Shown one piece after another: positions 24,365 through 32,304 of a stretch of DNA of 41,944 nucleotides. Origin of the DNA: Bacillota bacterium. Lineage in GTDB: Bacteria > Bacillota > Clostridia > Oscillospirales > CAG-272. Positions within the stretch are counted from its first letter, which is position 1; every line of letters begins with the position of its first letter. The translations under genes and the position numbers were made by a program. The notes beneath the pieces were generated by a model. It was not told the DNA's origin, did not search any database, and saw nothing but the letters and a program-made list of their open reading frames with translations. Where the stretch lies: positions 1 through 41,944 of the forward strand of contig JAQXSY010000113.1 in assembly GCA_029219205.1 (NCBI GenBank). Direction: 5' to 3'.

Positions 24365-25918
24365 ATGATTTTAAAAATAATTATAACGGCGCTGCCGGCG
24401 CTGTACGCGTTCTTTCTTATGCTTTACGGACGGTGGAACGCGGCGGCGGTCATGATGCTTATTGCTGGAGCCTGCGCGTACTATGCTTTTTTTTGCAAAA
24501 ACAAAGAAGAGCAGGTTAGGACTAAATCCGAAAAAGGCCGCGGAGTGCTGACATTTGCGGCGGCGGTACTCTTTGGGGCGGCGCTGTCCTGCGTTATAGG
24601 ATTTTTTACGGTTCTCCGACTCAAGACCTTCACAGCGCCGGATTTTGACTTCGGAATATTCGTAAATATGTTTTACAATATGAAAAAAAGTTTCGGAGCC
24701 TATACGACGGTCGAGCGCGACGGTTTGCTCTCGCACTTTGCGGTGCATGTGTCCCCGATTTTTTATCTGATTCTGCCGGTATACGCGCTGTTTCCGTCGC
24801 CGGTCACGCTTCAGATTTGTCAGGCGCTGATTGTAGGCTCGTCCGCCGTGCCGCTTTATCTGCTCGCGTTAAGAACCGGAGCCGGGAAACGGCGCGCGGC
24901 TCTGCTCTGCGCGGTTCTTGCGCTCTATCCGGCGGCGTCCGGAGGCTGCTTTTACGATTTACACGAAAACTGCTTTCTGCTTCCGTTGCTGCTGTGGATG
25001 TTCTGGGCTTTCGAGGCGGACAGGACGGCGCTTATGTACGTATTCGCGGCGGCGGTATTGACGGTCAAGGAGGACGCGCCGGTATATGTGGCGGTTTTTG
25101 CGCTCTGGATGCTGATTTCGGGACGGAAACGAAAGCACGGAGCGGCGCTTCTCGGCGTTTCGTGCGCGTACTTTGCCGCGGTATGCACTTATCTTTCGAT
25201 TGCGGGAGAGGGAATAAAAGCGTCGTCGCGCTACGCGGTCTACGGAAAAAACGCGGGCGAGATCATAGTTAATCTGCTTAAGGATCCGGCGCTTGCGCTT
25301 GAGCAGATTGCGTCGCCGGAAAAGCTCCCGTACCTTGCGTGCATGCTGCTTCCGCTCGCTCTGCTTCCGTTTATGACAAAAAAGCCGTCGTCGCTGATAC
25401 TGCTGGCGCCGCTTCTGATATTCAATCTTCTGCCCGCATACAGATACCAGTACGATATATATTTTCATTACAGCTTCGGGAGTACGGCGTTTTTGTTTTA
25501 CCTTAGCGCGATGAATCTGCCGCGGATAAAGAACCGCACGTTTTCATCCGTACTGACGCTTGCGGCGGTTGTGATTTCGGCGGTCATGTTCCGAATGACC
25601 GTAATCGAGGACAAGGGCGGGCTGATTGAATTATACCGACTTGAAAAGAGCCGAAACGAGTTTGTCGAAGAAACGCTTAACGCAATTCCGGAGGAGGCGT
25701 CGGTCCGCGCGTCGGTATTTTATCTGCCCTTTATAGCGGAACGGAGCGAAATATACGCGCTCGACACAAAGCACGACACCGAGTACACGGTTATAGATTT
25801 AAGGCTTGAGGACGAAGAGTCGGAAACGCTTTGCAACGAGCTGCTTTCGTCGGACGAATACGAGCTTATAGAGTATTACGAAAGCCTGATTGCGGTTTTT
25901 CTGCGCAAAACTCCGTGA
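24365..25918 (+). CDS. DUF2079-family polytopic membrane protein
   Basis: 517 aa with about ten to twelve hydrophobic helices. The segment FTAPDFDFGIFVNMFYN and, shortly after, LSHFAVHVSPIFYLILPVYAL is the DUF2079 signature: an acidic loop between early helices, similar in layout to GT-C glycosyltransferases. Activity is not established for the family. The last 120 residues are a soluble extracytoplasmic part with VRASVFYLPFIAERSEIYALDT. ATG 24365 has AAAGGAG about 11 bases upstream; the frame open from 24092 overlaps the radical SAM gene and gives an Arg-rich non-membrane N-terminus, so it is rejected. Confidence 0.75.
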   Translation: MILKIIITALPALYAFFLMLYGRWNAAAVMMLIAGACAYYAFFCKNKEEQVRTKSEKGRGVLTFAAAVLFGAALSCVIGFFTVLRLKTFTAPDFDFGIFVNMFYNMKKSFGAYTTVERDGLLSHFAVHVSPIFYLILPVYALFPSPVTLQICQALIVGSSAVPLYLLALRTGAGKRRAALLCAVLALYPAASGGCFYDLHENCFLLPLLLWMFWAFEADRTALMYVFAAAVLTVKEDAPVYVAVFALWMLISGRKRKHGAALLGVSCAYFAAVCTYLSIAGEGIKASSRYAVYGKNAGEIIVNLLKDPALALEQIASPEKLPYLACMLLPLALLPFMTKKPSSLILLAPLLIFNLLPAYRYQYDIYFHYSFGSTAFLFYLSAMNLPRIKNRTFSSVLTLAAVVISAVMFRMTVIEDKGGLIELYRLEKSRNEFVEETLNAIPEEASVRASVFYLPFIAERSEIYALDTKHDTEYTVIDLRLEDEESETLCNELLSSDEYELIEYYESLIAVFLRKTP

Positions 25919-25947
25919 TAAATTTAAGAAAAACATACTGTCAGGTG

Positions 25948-25976
25948 TTGAAAAGCGGGCCGCTATGTGATACAAT
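25948..25976 (+). promoter_or_regulatory. Sigma-A promoter for yebC
   Basis: TTGAAA (25948-25953), 17-base spacer, TACAAT (25971-25976). Predicted start near 25983, giving a leader of about 45 bases with AGAGG before the ATG. Confidence 0.75.
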
Positions 25977-26027
25977 AATAAAGTAAGGCACAGCAAAAAA
26001 GAAACAAACAAAATAAAGAGGTTAAAA

Positions 26028-26762
26028 ATGTCCGGACACAGTAAATGGAAAAATATAATGCATAAGAAGGAGAAGACGGACGCACAGCGCGCGTCGGTCT
26101 TCACCAAGATAGGCAAGGAGATGGCGATTGCGGTACGTGAAGGCGGACCCAATCCGGCTTCGAACAGCCGTTTGCGCGATCTTATATCAAAAGCCAAGGC
26201 GAACAACGTACCTAACGACAACATCGACCGCATCATAAACAAGGCGAGCGGTGCCGACGCGACTACCTACGAGGAGATTTACTACGAGGGCTACGGTCCC
26301 TCCGGTGTTGCGGTTATAGTTGAAGCGACGACCGACAACCGCAACCGCACGGCAGGCGACGTGCGCCACACCTTTGACAAATACGGCGGCAACCTCGGTC
26401 AGACCGGCTGCGTAAGCTATCTTTTCACCGACAAGGGCGTAATAATCATAGAAAACGACGGCGAGATAGACGAAGACAAGCTTATGGAGGACGCAATGGA
26501 GGCCGGCGCCGAGGACTACGAAAGCTCGGGCGATGTTTTTGAAATATACACGGAGGTTGACGATATAACCGCTGTCCGCGAAGCGCTTGAAGCGAAAGGA
26601 TATACCGTTGTTTCCGCGGAAAAGGACAAGATTCCATCCAATTACGTAACGCTGACCGACGAGGAAGATATCAAAAACATGACTCTGATGCTGGAAAAGC
26701 TTGAGGACAACGACGATATCCAGCAGGTTTACCACAACTGGGAAAATGAAGGAGAAGGCTGA
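26028..26762 (+). CDS. yebC: YebC/TACO1-family protein
   Basis: 244 aa, full length. The N-terminal MSGHSKWKNIMHKKEKTDAQ (positions 1-20) and KANNVPNDNIDRIINKASG are the family hallmarks. Members bind nucleic acid; they have been described as DNA-binding regulators and, more recently, as translation factors acting with or beside EF-P at proline stretches. efp is also in this window, 15 kb upstream. The acidic middle (EIDEDKLMEDAMEAGAEDY) is the usual second domain. The gene has its own promoter and a downstream gene overlapping its end. Confidence 0.96.
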   Translation: MSGHSKWKNIMHKKEKTDAQRASVFTKIGKEMAIAVREGGPNPASNSRLRDLISKAKANNVPNDNIDRIINKASGADATTYEEIYYEGYGPSGVAVIVEATTDNRNRTAGDVRHTFDKYGGNLGQTGCVSYLFTDKGVIIIENDGEIDEDKLMEDAMEAGAEDYESSGDVFEIYTEVDDITAVREALEAKGYTVVSAEKDKIPSNYVTLTDEEDIKNMTLMLEKLEDNDDIQQVYHNWENEGEG

Positions 26763-28365
26763 TAAGATTCCGAAAATCAGAACGCACCGTATCATATTCG
26801 CGGTTTTTGCCCTGCTCACGGGCATGACCGCGTTTGTTACGGTGCTTTTTGGCGATGATTATTATTATGCGTATTTTGTAAAGGCGGGCGGGGAGTTTTT
26901 TCTGTCGGAGAATATCGTTCACTACGAACAAACGAACGGACGCGCGCTCGTACACCTGCTCGACGAGCTGCTGATCGGCTTCGGACTGACTCCGTGGCGG
27001 ATTTTTGTAACGGTTTGCGCGGCGGGGGCGGCGCTGCTTATCGCGCGCATCGCGTCGGACGCGTATTCGGCGGAGGCGCTTGAGTCAAAGAAGTACGCGA
27101 AGGCGCTTGTGTTTTCGTGTGGCGCGTTTGCGTCGCTTGATATCGCAATATTGCGGCAGAGCGTTTGGTGGGCAACCGGCTCGCTCAACTATCTCTTTCC
27201 GGCGGTGCTGCTGCTTTTTTTGTGGTATAATTTTGAAAAACCGTTTAAGACTTCGGGCAAGCCCGCGCTCTGGCTTCCCGCGCTTGCGCTGCTCTGCGGC
27301 ATGAGCACCGAACAGGCGGCGTTTGCGTCGCTTGCGGTCTGCGTTTTTTATTCGGTGAAGGCGTTTTTGTTCAGGTCCGCCCGACGGTTTATATATCCGG
27401 TTTCGCTTTTGTCTGCGCTCGCGGGTTTTCTTACGCTTTATCTTGCGCCCGGAAACCGTATGAGAATGGAATATTATCCTGAATTCTATTCGCTCGGATT
27501 AATCGGACAGGCAGTGCGGAATTTTTCGGAGCTTGCGTCGGTTGCCTTCGGAACGGGCGGCATGTATTCGGCGCTGATCGCGGCTCTGGCGGCGTTTGCG
27601 GCCGTGAGAGCGCGTGAAAGGAAGTTCGTTCCGGCGTCTCTCGGCGCGCTGTCCCTTGCCTTATATACGGCGGGACTTACGGGATGCCTGATTTGCCCAG
27701 ACAATGAGTTTTTTACCGTGCTTACGGTATGCGCGGCGCTTTCCGGCTTTGCCGTGCTCATCCCCGACGGACTGATACGGCTGATAAAGAAGGGCGAAAG
27801 CGATTTTATGTTTTACGCCGGCGCGCTCGTGCTCCAGGCGGCGATGCTTGTCTCGCCGCAGTTCGGTCCCCGCACCGTGCTTGTGTCGGCGCTGCTCGTT
27901 TCTGTTCCGGCGGTGAAGAATCTTTCGGATGAAAAATGCGGCGCGGCAGGTTTTGCGGCGGCGGCCGTGCCGTTTTGCATCGTGTTTTCACTGCGATATA
28001 CCGGAGTTGTGCCGGTATTCTGCGCGGCGGGCGCGGCGGTTGTCGGACTTACGCTTGTCCGCAAAAATAAGCTGCGCGCAAAGGAGCTGCTTGGAGTTGT
28101 CTGCGTTGCGGTTATGTTTGTCCGCGCGGCTGTAAACTATGCCGGATATGCGGAAAACTACGTATGCCATGAGAAGAATGCGGAGCGGGTGAAGGCGTTT
28201 GTCTCGGGCGAACGCGAAGGTACTGAGCTCAATTTGTTCTATCTGCCGAACAGCGTGTACAAATACACAATGCCGTACGACGACACCTACCATATGTGGC
28301 GTTACAAACTGCTGTATGACATTCCGGAGGACACGAAAATTGTCTATACGGAGTATGAGGACTGA
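26746..28365 (+). CDS. DUF6056-like polytopic membrane protein
   Basis: 539 aa with about twelve hydrophobic helices. The first loop has FGDDYYYAYFVKAG and, further on, HYEQTNGRALVHLLDELL, a DDY plus NGR pattern seen in DUF6056 and GT-C-like membrane proteins of Gram-positive bacteria. STEQAAFASL around residue 185 and YLAPGNRMRM around 225 fit the same family. The catalytic role and the glycan or lipid substrate are unknown. ATG 26746 lies 17 bases inside the end of yebC in another frame; no better start follows. The final 60 residues form an extracytoplasmic end rich in Tyr. Confidence 0.7.
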   Translation: MKEKADKIPKIRTHRIIFAVFALLTGMTAFVTVLFGDDYYYAYFVKAGGEFFLSENIVHYEQTNGRALVHLLDELLIGFGLTPWRIFVTVCAAGAALLIARIASDAYSAEALESKKYAKALVFSCGAFASLDIAILRQSVWWATGSLNYLFPAVLLLFLWYNFEKPFKTSGKPALWLPALALLCGMSTEQAAFASLAVCVFYSVKAFLFRSARRFIYPVSLLSALAGFLTLYLAPGNRMRMEYYPEFYSLGLIGQAVRNFSELASVAFGTGGMYSALIAALAAFAAVRARERKFVPASLGALSLALYTAGLTGCLICPDNEFFTVLTVCAALSGFAVLIPDGLIRLIKKGESDFMFYAGALVLQAAMLVSPQFGPRTVLVSALLVSVPAVKNLSDEKCGAAGFAAAAVPFCIVFSLRYTGVVPVFCAAGAAVVGLTLVRKNKLRAKELLGVVCVAVMFVRAAVNYAGYAENYVCHEKNAERVKAFVSGEREGTELNLFYLPNSVYKYTMPYDDTYHMWRYKLLYDIPEDTKIVYTEYED

Positions 28366-28383
28366 AACGAAAGGTAAAAGAAC

Positions 28384-29511
28384 ATGAAATCGCTGAACGT
28401 ACTTGTAAAGCCGGTATCCGGCGGATGCGATATGCGCTGCGGATACTGTTTTTACGCAGACGAGCGCAGACTTAGGGAAAAGCCGGCGCCGTTTGAGAGA
28501 ATGAAGCCCGAGACGCTTGAGACGCTGACAGAAAAAATCCTTTCAAAAGCAGAAGAGAGCTGTACGTTCTGTTTTCAGGGCGGAGAACCGACGCTTGCCG
28601 GGCTCGATTTTTTTTGCAGCGCTGTTGAGCTGCAGAAAAAATATAACGTAAACGGCGTAAAGATATCAAATTCGATTCAGACAAACGGGATTCATATTGA
28701 TTCGGTCTGGGCAGAATTTTTAAGTCTGAACCGGTTTCTGACCGGGCTTTCGCTCGACGGTCCGAAGGAGCTTCACGACGCGCTGAGGGTTGACGCGGGA
28801 GGAAAGGGCACGTTTTCACGCGTCATGAAGGCGGCGGAGACGCTGAAAAAGGCGGGAGCGGAGTTCAACATTCTCTGCGTCGTAAACGGGACGAACGTAC
28901 GTCATCCGGCGCGCGTGTATGAATTTTTCCGGAAAAACGGCTTCAGTCATCTTCAGTTTATTCCCTGCCTTGACGGATTTGACGGAAAAAAACAGCCGTA
29001 TTCGCTCGAGCCCGAGCAATACGGCAGGTTTTTAAATACAATATTCGACTTATGGTACAGAGACTGCCTTGCGGGCGGTCAGATCAGAATCAGGCAGTTT
29101 GACAATTACATCGCAATGCTGCTCGGCATGCCGCCGGACAGCTGCGAGAATTGCGGAGGCTGCCGCGCATACCTGACTCTTGAGAGCGACGGCGGCTGCT
29201 ACCCGTGCGATTTTTACACAATAGACGGCTGGAGGCTCGGAAATATAAACGAAAACGGCATTGAAGAGATGCTTTCCGGCGAGACGGCGAAGCGGTTTGA
29301 AGCGCTGTCGCGAAATTTCGGGCAGGAATGCCTTGAATGTCCGTACCGTCTGCTTTGCAGGGGAGGCTGCCGGAGACGCCGCGAGAACGGAGAAGGAGAG
29401 TTAAAAAAGGACGCTCTTTGCGCGGCGTACAGAATATTTTTTGAATATGCGGCCGGAAGGCTTTGCACTCTGGCCGACAAAATAGCCGCCGGCGGGAGGC
29501 GGACGCGGTGA
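28384..29511 (+). CDS. anSME-type radical SAM/SPASM enzyme
   Basis: 375 aa. The N-terminal LNVLVKPVSGGCDMRCGYCFY with C15, C19 and C22 is the hallmark of anaerobic sulfatase-maturating enzymes, which convert an active-site Cys or Ser of a sulfatase to formylglycine. FQGGEPTLAG is the SAM-binding motif and GLSLDGPKELHD the following one. The C-terminal SPASM domain (about 255-345) supplies cysteines for two auxiliary clusters: CENCGGC, CYPCDF, CLECPYRLLCRGGC and a final C. No sulfatase is encoded in the window, so it may act on a distant target or on another peptide. It overlaps the next gene by four bases. Confidence 0.88.
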   Translation: MKSLNVLVKPVSGGCDMRCGYCFYADERRLREKPAPFERMKPETLETLTEKILSKAEESCTFCFQGGEPTLAGLDFFCSAVELQKKYNVNGVKISNSIQTNGIHIDSVWAEFLSLNRFLTGLSLDGPKELHDALRVDAGGKGTFSRVMKAAETLKKAGAEFNILCVVNGTNVRHPARVYEFFRKNGFSHLQFIPCLDGFDGKKQPYSLEPEQYGRFLNTIFDLWYRDCLAGGQIRIRQFDNYIAMLLGMPPDSCENCGGCRAYLTLESDGGCYPCDFYTIDGWRLGNINENGIEEMLSGETAKRFEALSRNFGQECLECPYRLLCRGGCRRRRENGEGELKKDALCAAYRIFFEYAAGRLCTLADKIAAGGRRTR

Positions 29512-30188
29512 ACGGCATCGGCACGAAGAACGAGCACACGCTTCACGCGGCGCTTAAACTGTATTTTGAGCCGGACGAGTCATTTCACGAGGTTCCGTGC
29601 GGCGGCTATATAGCGGACATTCTCCGCGGCGGCGAGATCATCGAAATACAGACAAAATCTCTTTTCAATCTTTGCGGCAAGCTTGAAGCGTTTCTCGGAG
29701 AATATAAGGTTACGGTTGTGCATCCGATTGCGCGCAAGAAGCGGATAATTACAATCGACGAGGAAACCGGGGAGATTGTGTCGTCGCGGCGTTCGCCGAA
29801 GACCGGTAGGTTTCAGGACTGCTTTAGGGAGCTTTACGGAATCAAAAAATATCTGAATTCTCCGTCGCTGACCGTAAAGCTTATGCTTATAGACGCGGAC
29901 GAATACCGGCGCACCGACAGAAAACACAGGGAGTCGCGCAAGGGAAGCGTACGAAAAGAAACCGTGCCCGTTGAGCTGGGAGAGACTGTGACGCTTGCCT
30001 CTCCTGCGGATTATCTGCAGCTGCTGCCGGACGGACTGCCGGAAGAGTTTACCTCGTCCGACGTCGCCGTGCTTCTGAAAATGTCCAAAGGGGCGGCGTC
30101 GCTGATGCTTAACGTGATGACCTATACCGGCGCGGTCGGACGCGCAGGAAAAAAGGGAAGGGCATACCTGTATCGGCGGTTATTTTGA
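29508..30188 (+). CDS. Nuclease-fold-like protein with C-terminal helical domain
   Basis: 226 aa, not assigned to a characterised enzyme. The start is GTG 29508, whose GTGA overlaps the anSME stop; GGGAGG lies about 9 bases upstream, whereas ATG 29463 would lie inside the anSME gene. The N-terminal half has NEHTLHAAL, then YIADILRGGEIIEIQTKSL, which fits the E...D...ExQ pattern of PD-(D/E)xK nuclease folds (inference), then VVHPIARKKRII. The C-terminal 70 residues look like a winged helix (LPEEFTSSDVAVLLKMSKGAA). It is basic overall. Similar proteins are found as conserved hypotheticals in Clostridia. It converges on, and overlaps by nine bases, the lipoprotein gene on the other strand. Confidence 0.7.
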   Translation: MNGIGTKNEHTLHAALKLYFEPDESFHEVPCGGYIADILRGGEIIEIQTKSLFNLCGKLEAFLGEYKVTVVHPIARKKRIITIDEETGEIVSSRRSPKTGRFQDCFRELYGIKKYLNSPSLTVKLMLIDADEYRRTDRKHRESRKGSVRKETVPVELGETVTLASPADYLQLLPDGLPEEFTSSDVAVLLKMSKGAASLMLNVMTYTGAVGRAGKKGRAYLYRRLF

Positions 30189-30692
30189 AACTATGCGGCG
30201 CAGAGTTTCCGAAACCGAGGCGTTGTCCGGCGTTGCGATAAGCATAACGCAGGTTCCGCAGACGATAATTTCCGCAGGATTGCCGTAAAACGGGTTGTCG
30301 TCGTCTTCGGCGGCTTTGCCGGCATAGGCTGTGAGCAGCGCCGCCCTTTTTTCGACAAGCTTTTTTAAAGACGGCACATCTCCGGGAGTGCGTGCCCTGA
30401 TCACGTGGATCTCAAAAACATACGGACGTTCCGAAAGCAGTACCGCGCAGTCTGAAATCAGTCCGAACGCGCCGCATTTGCCGCGCAGTCCGGTATAAAT
30501 GAACGAAATTTCCTCCTCGTTTAAATAATCGCGGCTGTTTTCATCGTACGAGGTCGAAAGAATACGGTGCTGCGGGACGCCGCCGGCCGTTTCAGCCGCC
30601 GCTTTAACTATGTCAGTACAGCACGGAGGCGACGTTCGGCAGCCGGTCAGCAGCATTGTTGCGCAGAGCAGTGTGATAATAAATTTTTTCAT
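30180..30692 (-). CDS. Small DUF4358-like lipoprotein
   Basis: 170 aa. A short Lys-start signal and LLTG-C lipobox place the lipidated cysteine at residue 18 (MKKFIITLLCATMLLTGC). After it comes a compact alpha/beta domain with SFIYTGLRGKCGAFGLISD and FEIHVIRARTPGDV, resembling DUF4358 lipoproteins of Clostridia, whose function is not known. No Shine-Dalgarno sequence precedes the ATG, and an in-frame stop lies just upstream, so this is the only possible start for the signal peptide. A perfect TATAAT six bases before the ATG suggests a leaderless transcript. It diverges from the corrinoid-activator gene. Confidence 0.72.
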   Translation of the reverse strand: MKKFIITLLCATMLLTGCRTSPPCCTDIVKAAAETAGGVPQHRILSTSYDENSRDYLNEEEISFIYTGLRGKCGAFGLISDCAVLLSERPYVFEIHVIRARTPGDVPSLKKLVEKRAALLTAYAGKAAEDDDNPFYGNPAEIIVCGTCVMLIATPDNASVSETLRRIVSK

Positions 30693-30704
30693 ATATAAAT
30701 TATA
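30693..30704 (-). promoter_or_regulatory. -10 box placed for leaderless transcription of the lipoprotein
   Basis: On the minus strand TATAAT (30704-30699) is followed by TTATAT and then the ATG of the lipoprotein gene. With the usual six or seven bases between the -10 and +1, transcription would begin at or beside the A of the start codon. No strong -35 is visible. Confidence 0.45.
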
Positions 30705-30723
30705 TTAAAGGAGGTCGGCGGAT

Positions 30724-32217
30724 ATGACTGTGCGTATAAAGCATGGGAACCGGTGTGTCAGCGCGGAGGCAGACTGCGGAGAACGGATGTACGACGTGCT
30801 TTTGCGTGCGGGAGCCGACGGATTTGACGCGCCCTGCGGAGGCGCAGGTATCTGCGGAAAATGTTGGGTAAAAATTGACGGGAAACGGGAGCGTGCGTGC
30901 CTTTACCGTATTTGCGGAGACTGCGAAGTTGAGCTGAACGGAGAAACGGACGCAAAGGCTCCTCTGTCAGACGTTATTGTCAAAGACGGCGGAGACAAAA
31001 AAAAGTACGGGCTTGCCTGCGACATAGGCACAACGACGGTTGCAATGAGTCTGTGCCGGCTTTCGGACGGAAAAACCGTTGCCGGACAGTCGTTTATGAA
31101 TCCGCTTCGCGCATACGGCGCGGACATAATTTCGCGGCTGAAATTTGCAGCGGAAAACGAAAACGGCGCGGAAATTCTGCACGGAGTACTGATAAATAGA
31201 ATGAGAGCCGCGATGGAGCAGCTTTGCGCAAAGGCTGGCGCGGACACGGACGAAATTGAGGCTGCGGCCGCGGCGGGCAACACGGTTATGCAGCACATAT
31301 TCGCAGGCGAGGAGCTTCGCGGACTTGCGGCGTATCCGTTTGAGCCTGCGTCTCTGTTCGGAGAAACGCGGGAAATCAAAGGTTTCGGCATACGCGCTCC
31401 GGTCTATTTGCCGCCCTGCTTTTCCGCGTTTGTCGGGGGCGACATTTCGGCGGGCGCCGCGGCGGCGGAGCTTGACAGAACGGAAGGCGGCGTTCTTTTC
31501 GCGGACATCGGAACAAACGGCGAAATGTGCCTGAAAACAGACGCTTTTCCGGGCGGCGGAGCTTGTTCGGACATGTCCTGCACTGACAAAAACGCAAGGT
31601 ATGAGGTGTGTTCGGTTGCGGCGGGGCCGGCGTTTGAGGGCGCGGGCATTGAATGCGGAACGGCAGGAATTCCCGGCGCCGTAAACCGTGTCGCAATCGG
31701 GAAAGACGGAATTGAAATTTGTACGATAGGGAACTGCGCTCCGGTCGGAATCTGCGGCTCGGGGATTATCAGCGCGGCGGCGTGTCTTTTAAAAATGGGA
31801 ATAGTTGACGAGAGCGGAAAGATGAGCGGGCGTTTTTATCTTGACAAAGAGCATGAAATTTATGTTTCACCCGCCGATATAAGACAGCTTCAGCTTGCAA
31901 AGGCGGCATTTGCCGCAGGAATCGAGCTGCTGTCGCGCCGTGCGCCGAACGGGACAAAGCTTATGCTTTCCGGAGGCTTCGGATCGTTTATCGACGCCGG
32001 ATGCGCGGCCGAAATCGGTCTTATTCCCGCCGCAAAAAAAGACAAAACGCAGATTCTCGGAAACACGTCGCTCATCGGCGCTCAGCGGCTGATAACCGAG
32101 GACGGTTTTGCGGACAGAGTTGAAGAAATTGTCCGGAACGCGTCCGTGCTTGAGCTTGCGGGAGATCCGGAATTTTGCGAGAGCTATGTTGAGCATATGA
32201 CTTTATGCGAATTTTAA
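30724..32217 (+). CDS. Corrinoid-protein reductive activator (DUF4445/RACE type)
   Basis: 497 aa. These ATP-dependent iron-sulfur proteins reduce inactive Co(II) corrinoids of methyltransferases to Co(I). The N-terminal ferredoxin domain ligates one [2Fe-2S] with C38-x5-C44-x2-C47-x11-C59. An ASKHA ATPase core follows: CDIGTTTVAMSL near residue 99, GNTVMQHIFAGE, FADIGTNGEMCL near residue 258, GICGSGIISA and LSGGFGSFIDAG. It is shorter than most RACE proteins (often 600 aa or more), lacking most of the linker between ferredoxin and ATPase. No corrinoid protein or methyltransferase is encoded nearby, so its partner must be elsewhere. AAAGGAGG at 30707-30714 gives a strong ribosome site. Confidence 0.87.
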   Translation: MTVRIKHGNRCVSAEADCGERMYDVLLRAGADGFDAPCGGAGICGKCWVKIDGKRERACLYRICGDCEVELNGETDAKAPLSDVIVKDGGDKKKYGLACDIGTTTVAMSLCRLSDGKTVAGQSFMNPLRAYGADIISRLKFAAENENGAEILHGVLINRMRAAMEQLCAKAGADTDEIEAAAAAGNTVMQHIFAGEELRGLAAYPFEPASLFGETREIKGFGIRAPVYLPPCFSAFVGGDISAGAAAAELDRTEGGVLFADIGTNGEMCLKTDAFPGGGACSDMSCTDKNARYEVCSVAAGPAFEGAGIECGTAGIPGAVNRVAIGKDGIEICTIGNCAPVGICGSGIISAAACLLKMGIVDESGKMSGRFYLDKEHEIYVSPADIRQLQLAKAAFAAGIELLSRRAPNGTKLMLSGGFGSFIDAGCAAEIGLIPAAKKDKTQILGNTSLIGAQRLITEDGFADRVEEIVRNASVLELAGDPEFCESYVEHMTLCEF

Positions 32218-32234
32218 AAAATAAACATTATTAC

Positions 32235-32263
32235 TTGAAAAAGTTCAGATTTTATTATATACT
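32235..32263 (+). promoter_or_regulatory. Sigma-A promoter for GH106-like gene
   Basis: TTGAAA (32235-32240), 17-base spacer, TATACT (32258-32263). It lies 18 bases after the preceding stop and 41 bases before the next ATG, marking the start of a new transcription unit. Confidence 0.7.
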
Positions 32264-32304
32264 GGCTGAAGAAACAATTTCCTAAAACGAAAGGGCAGAA
32301 GAAC

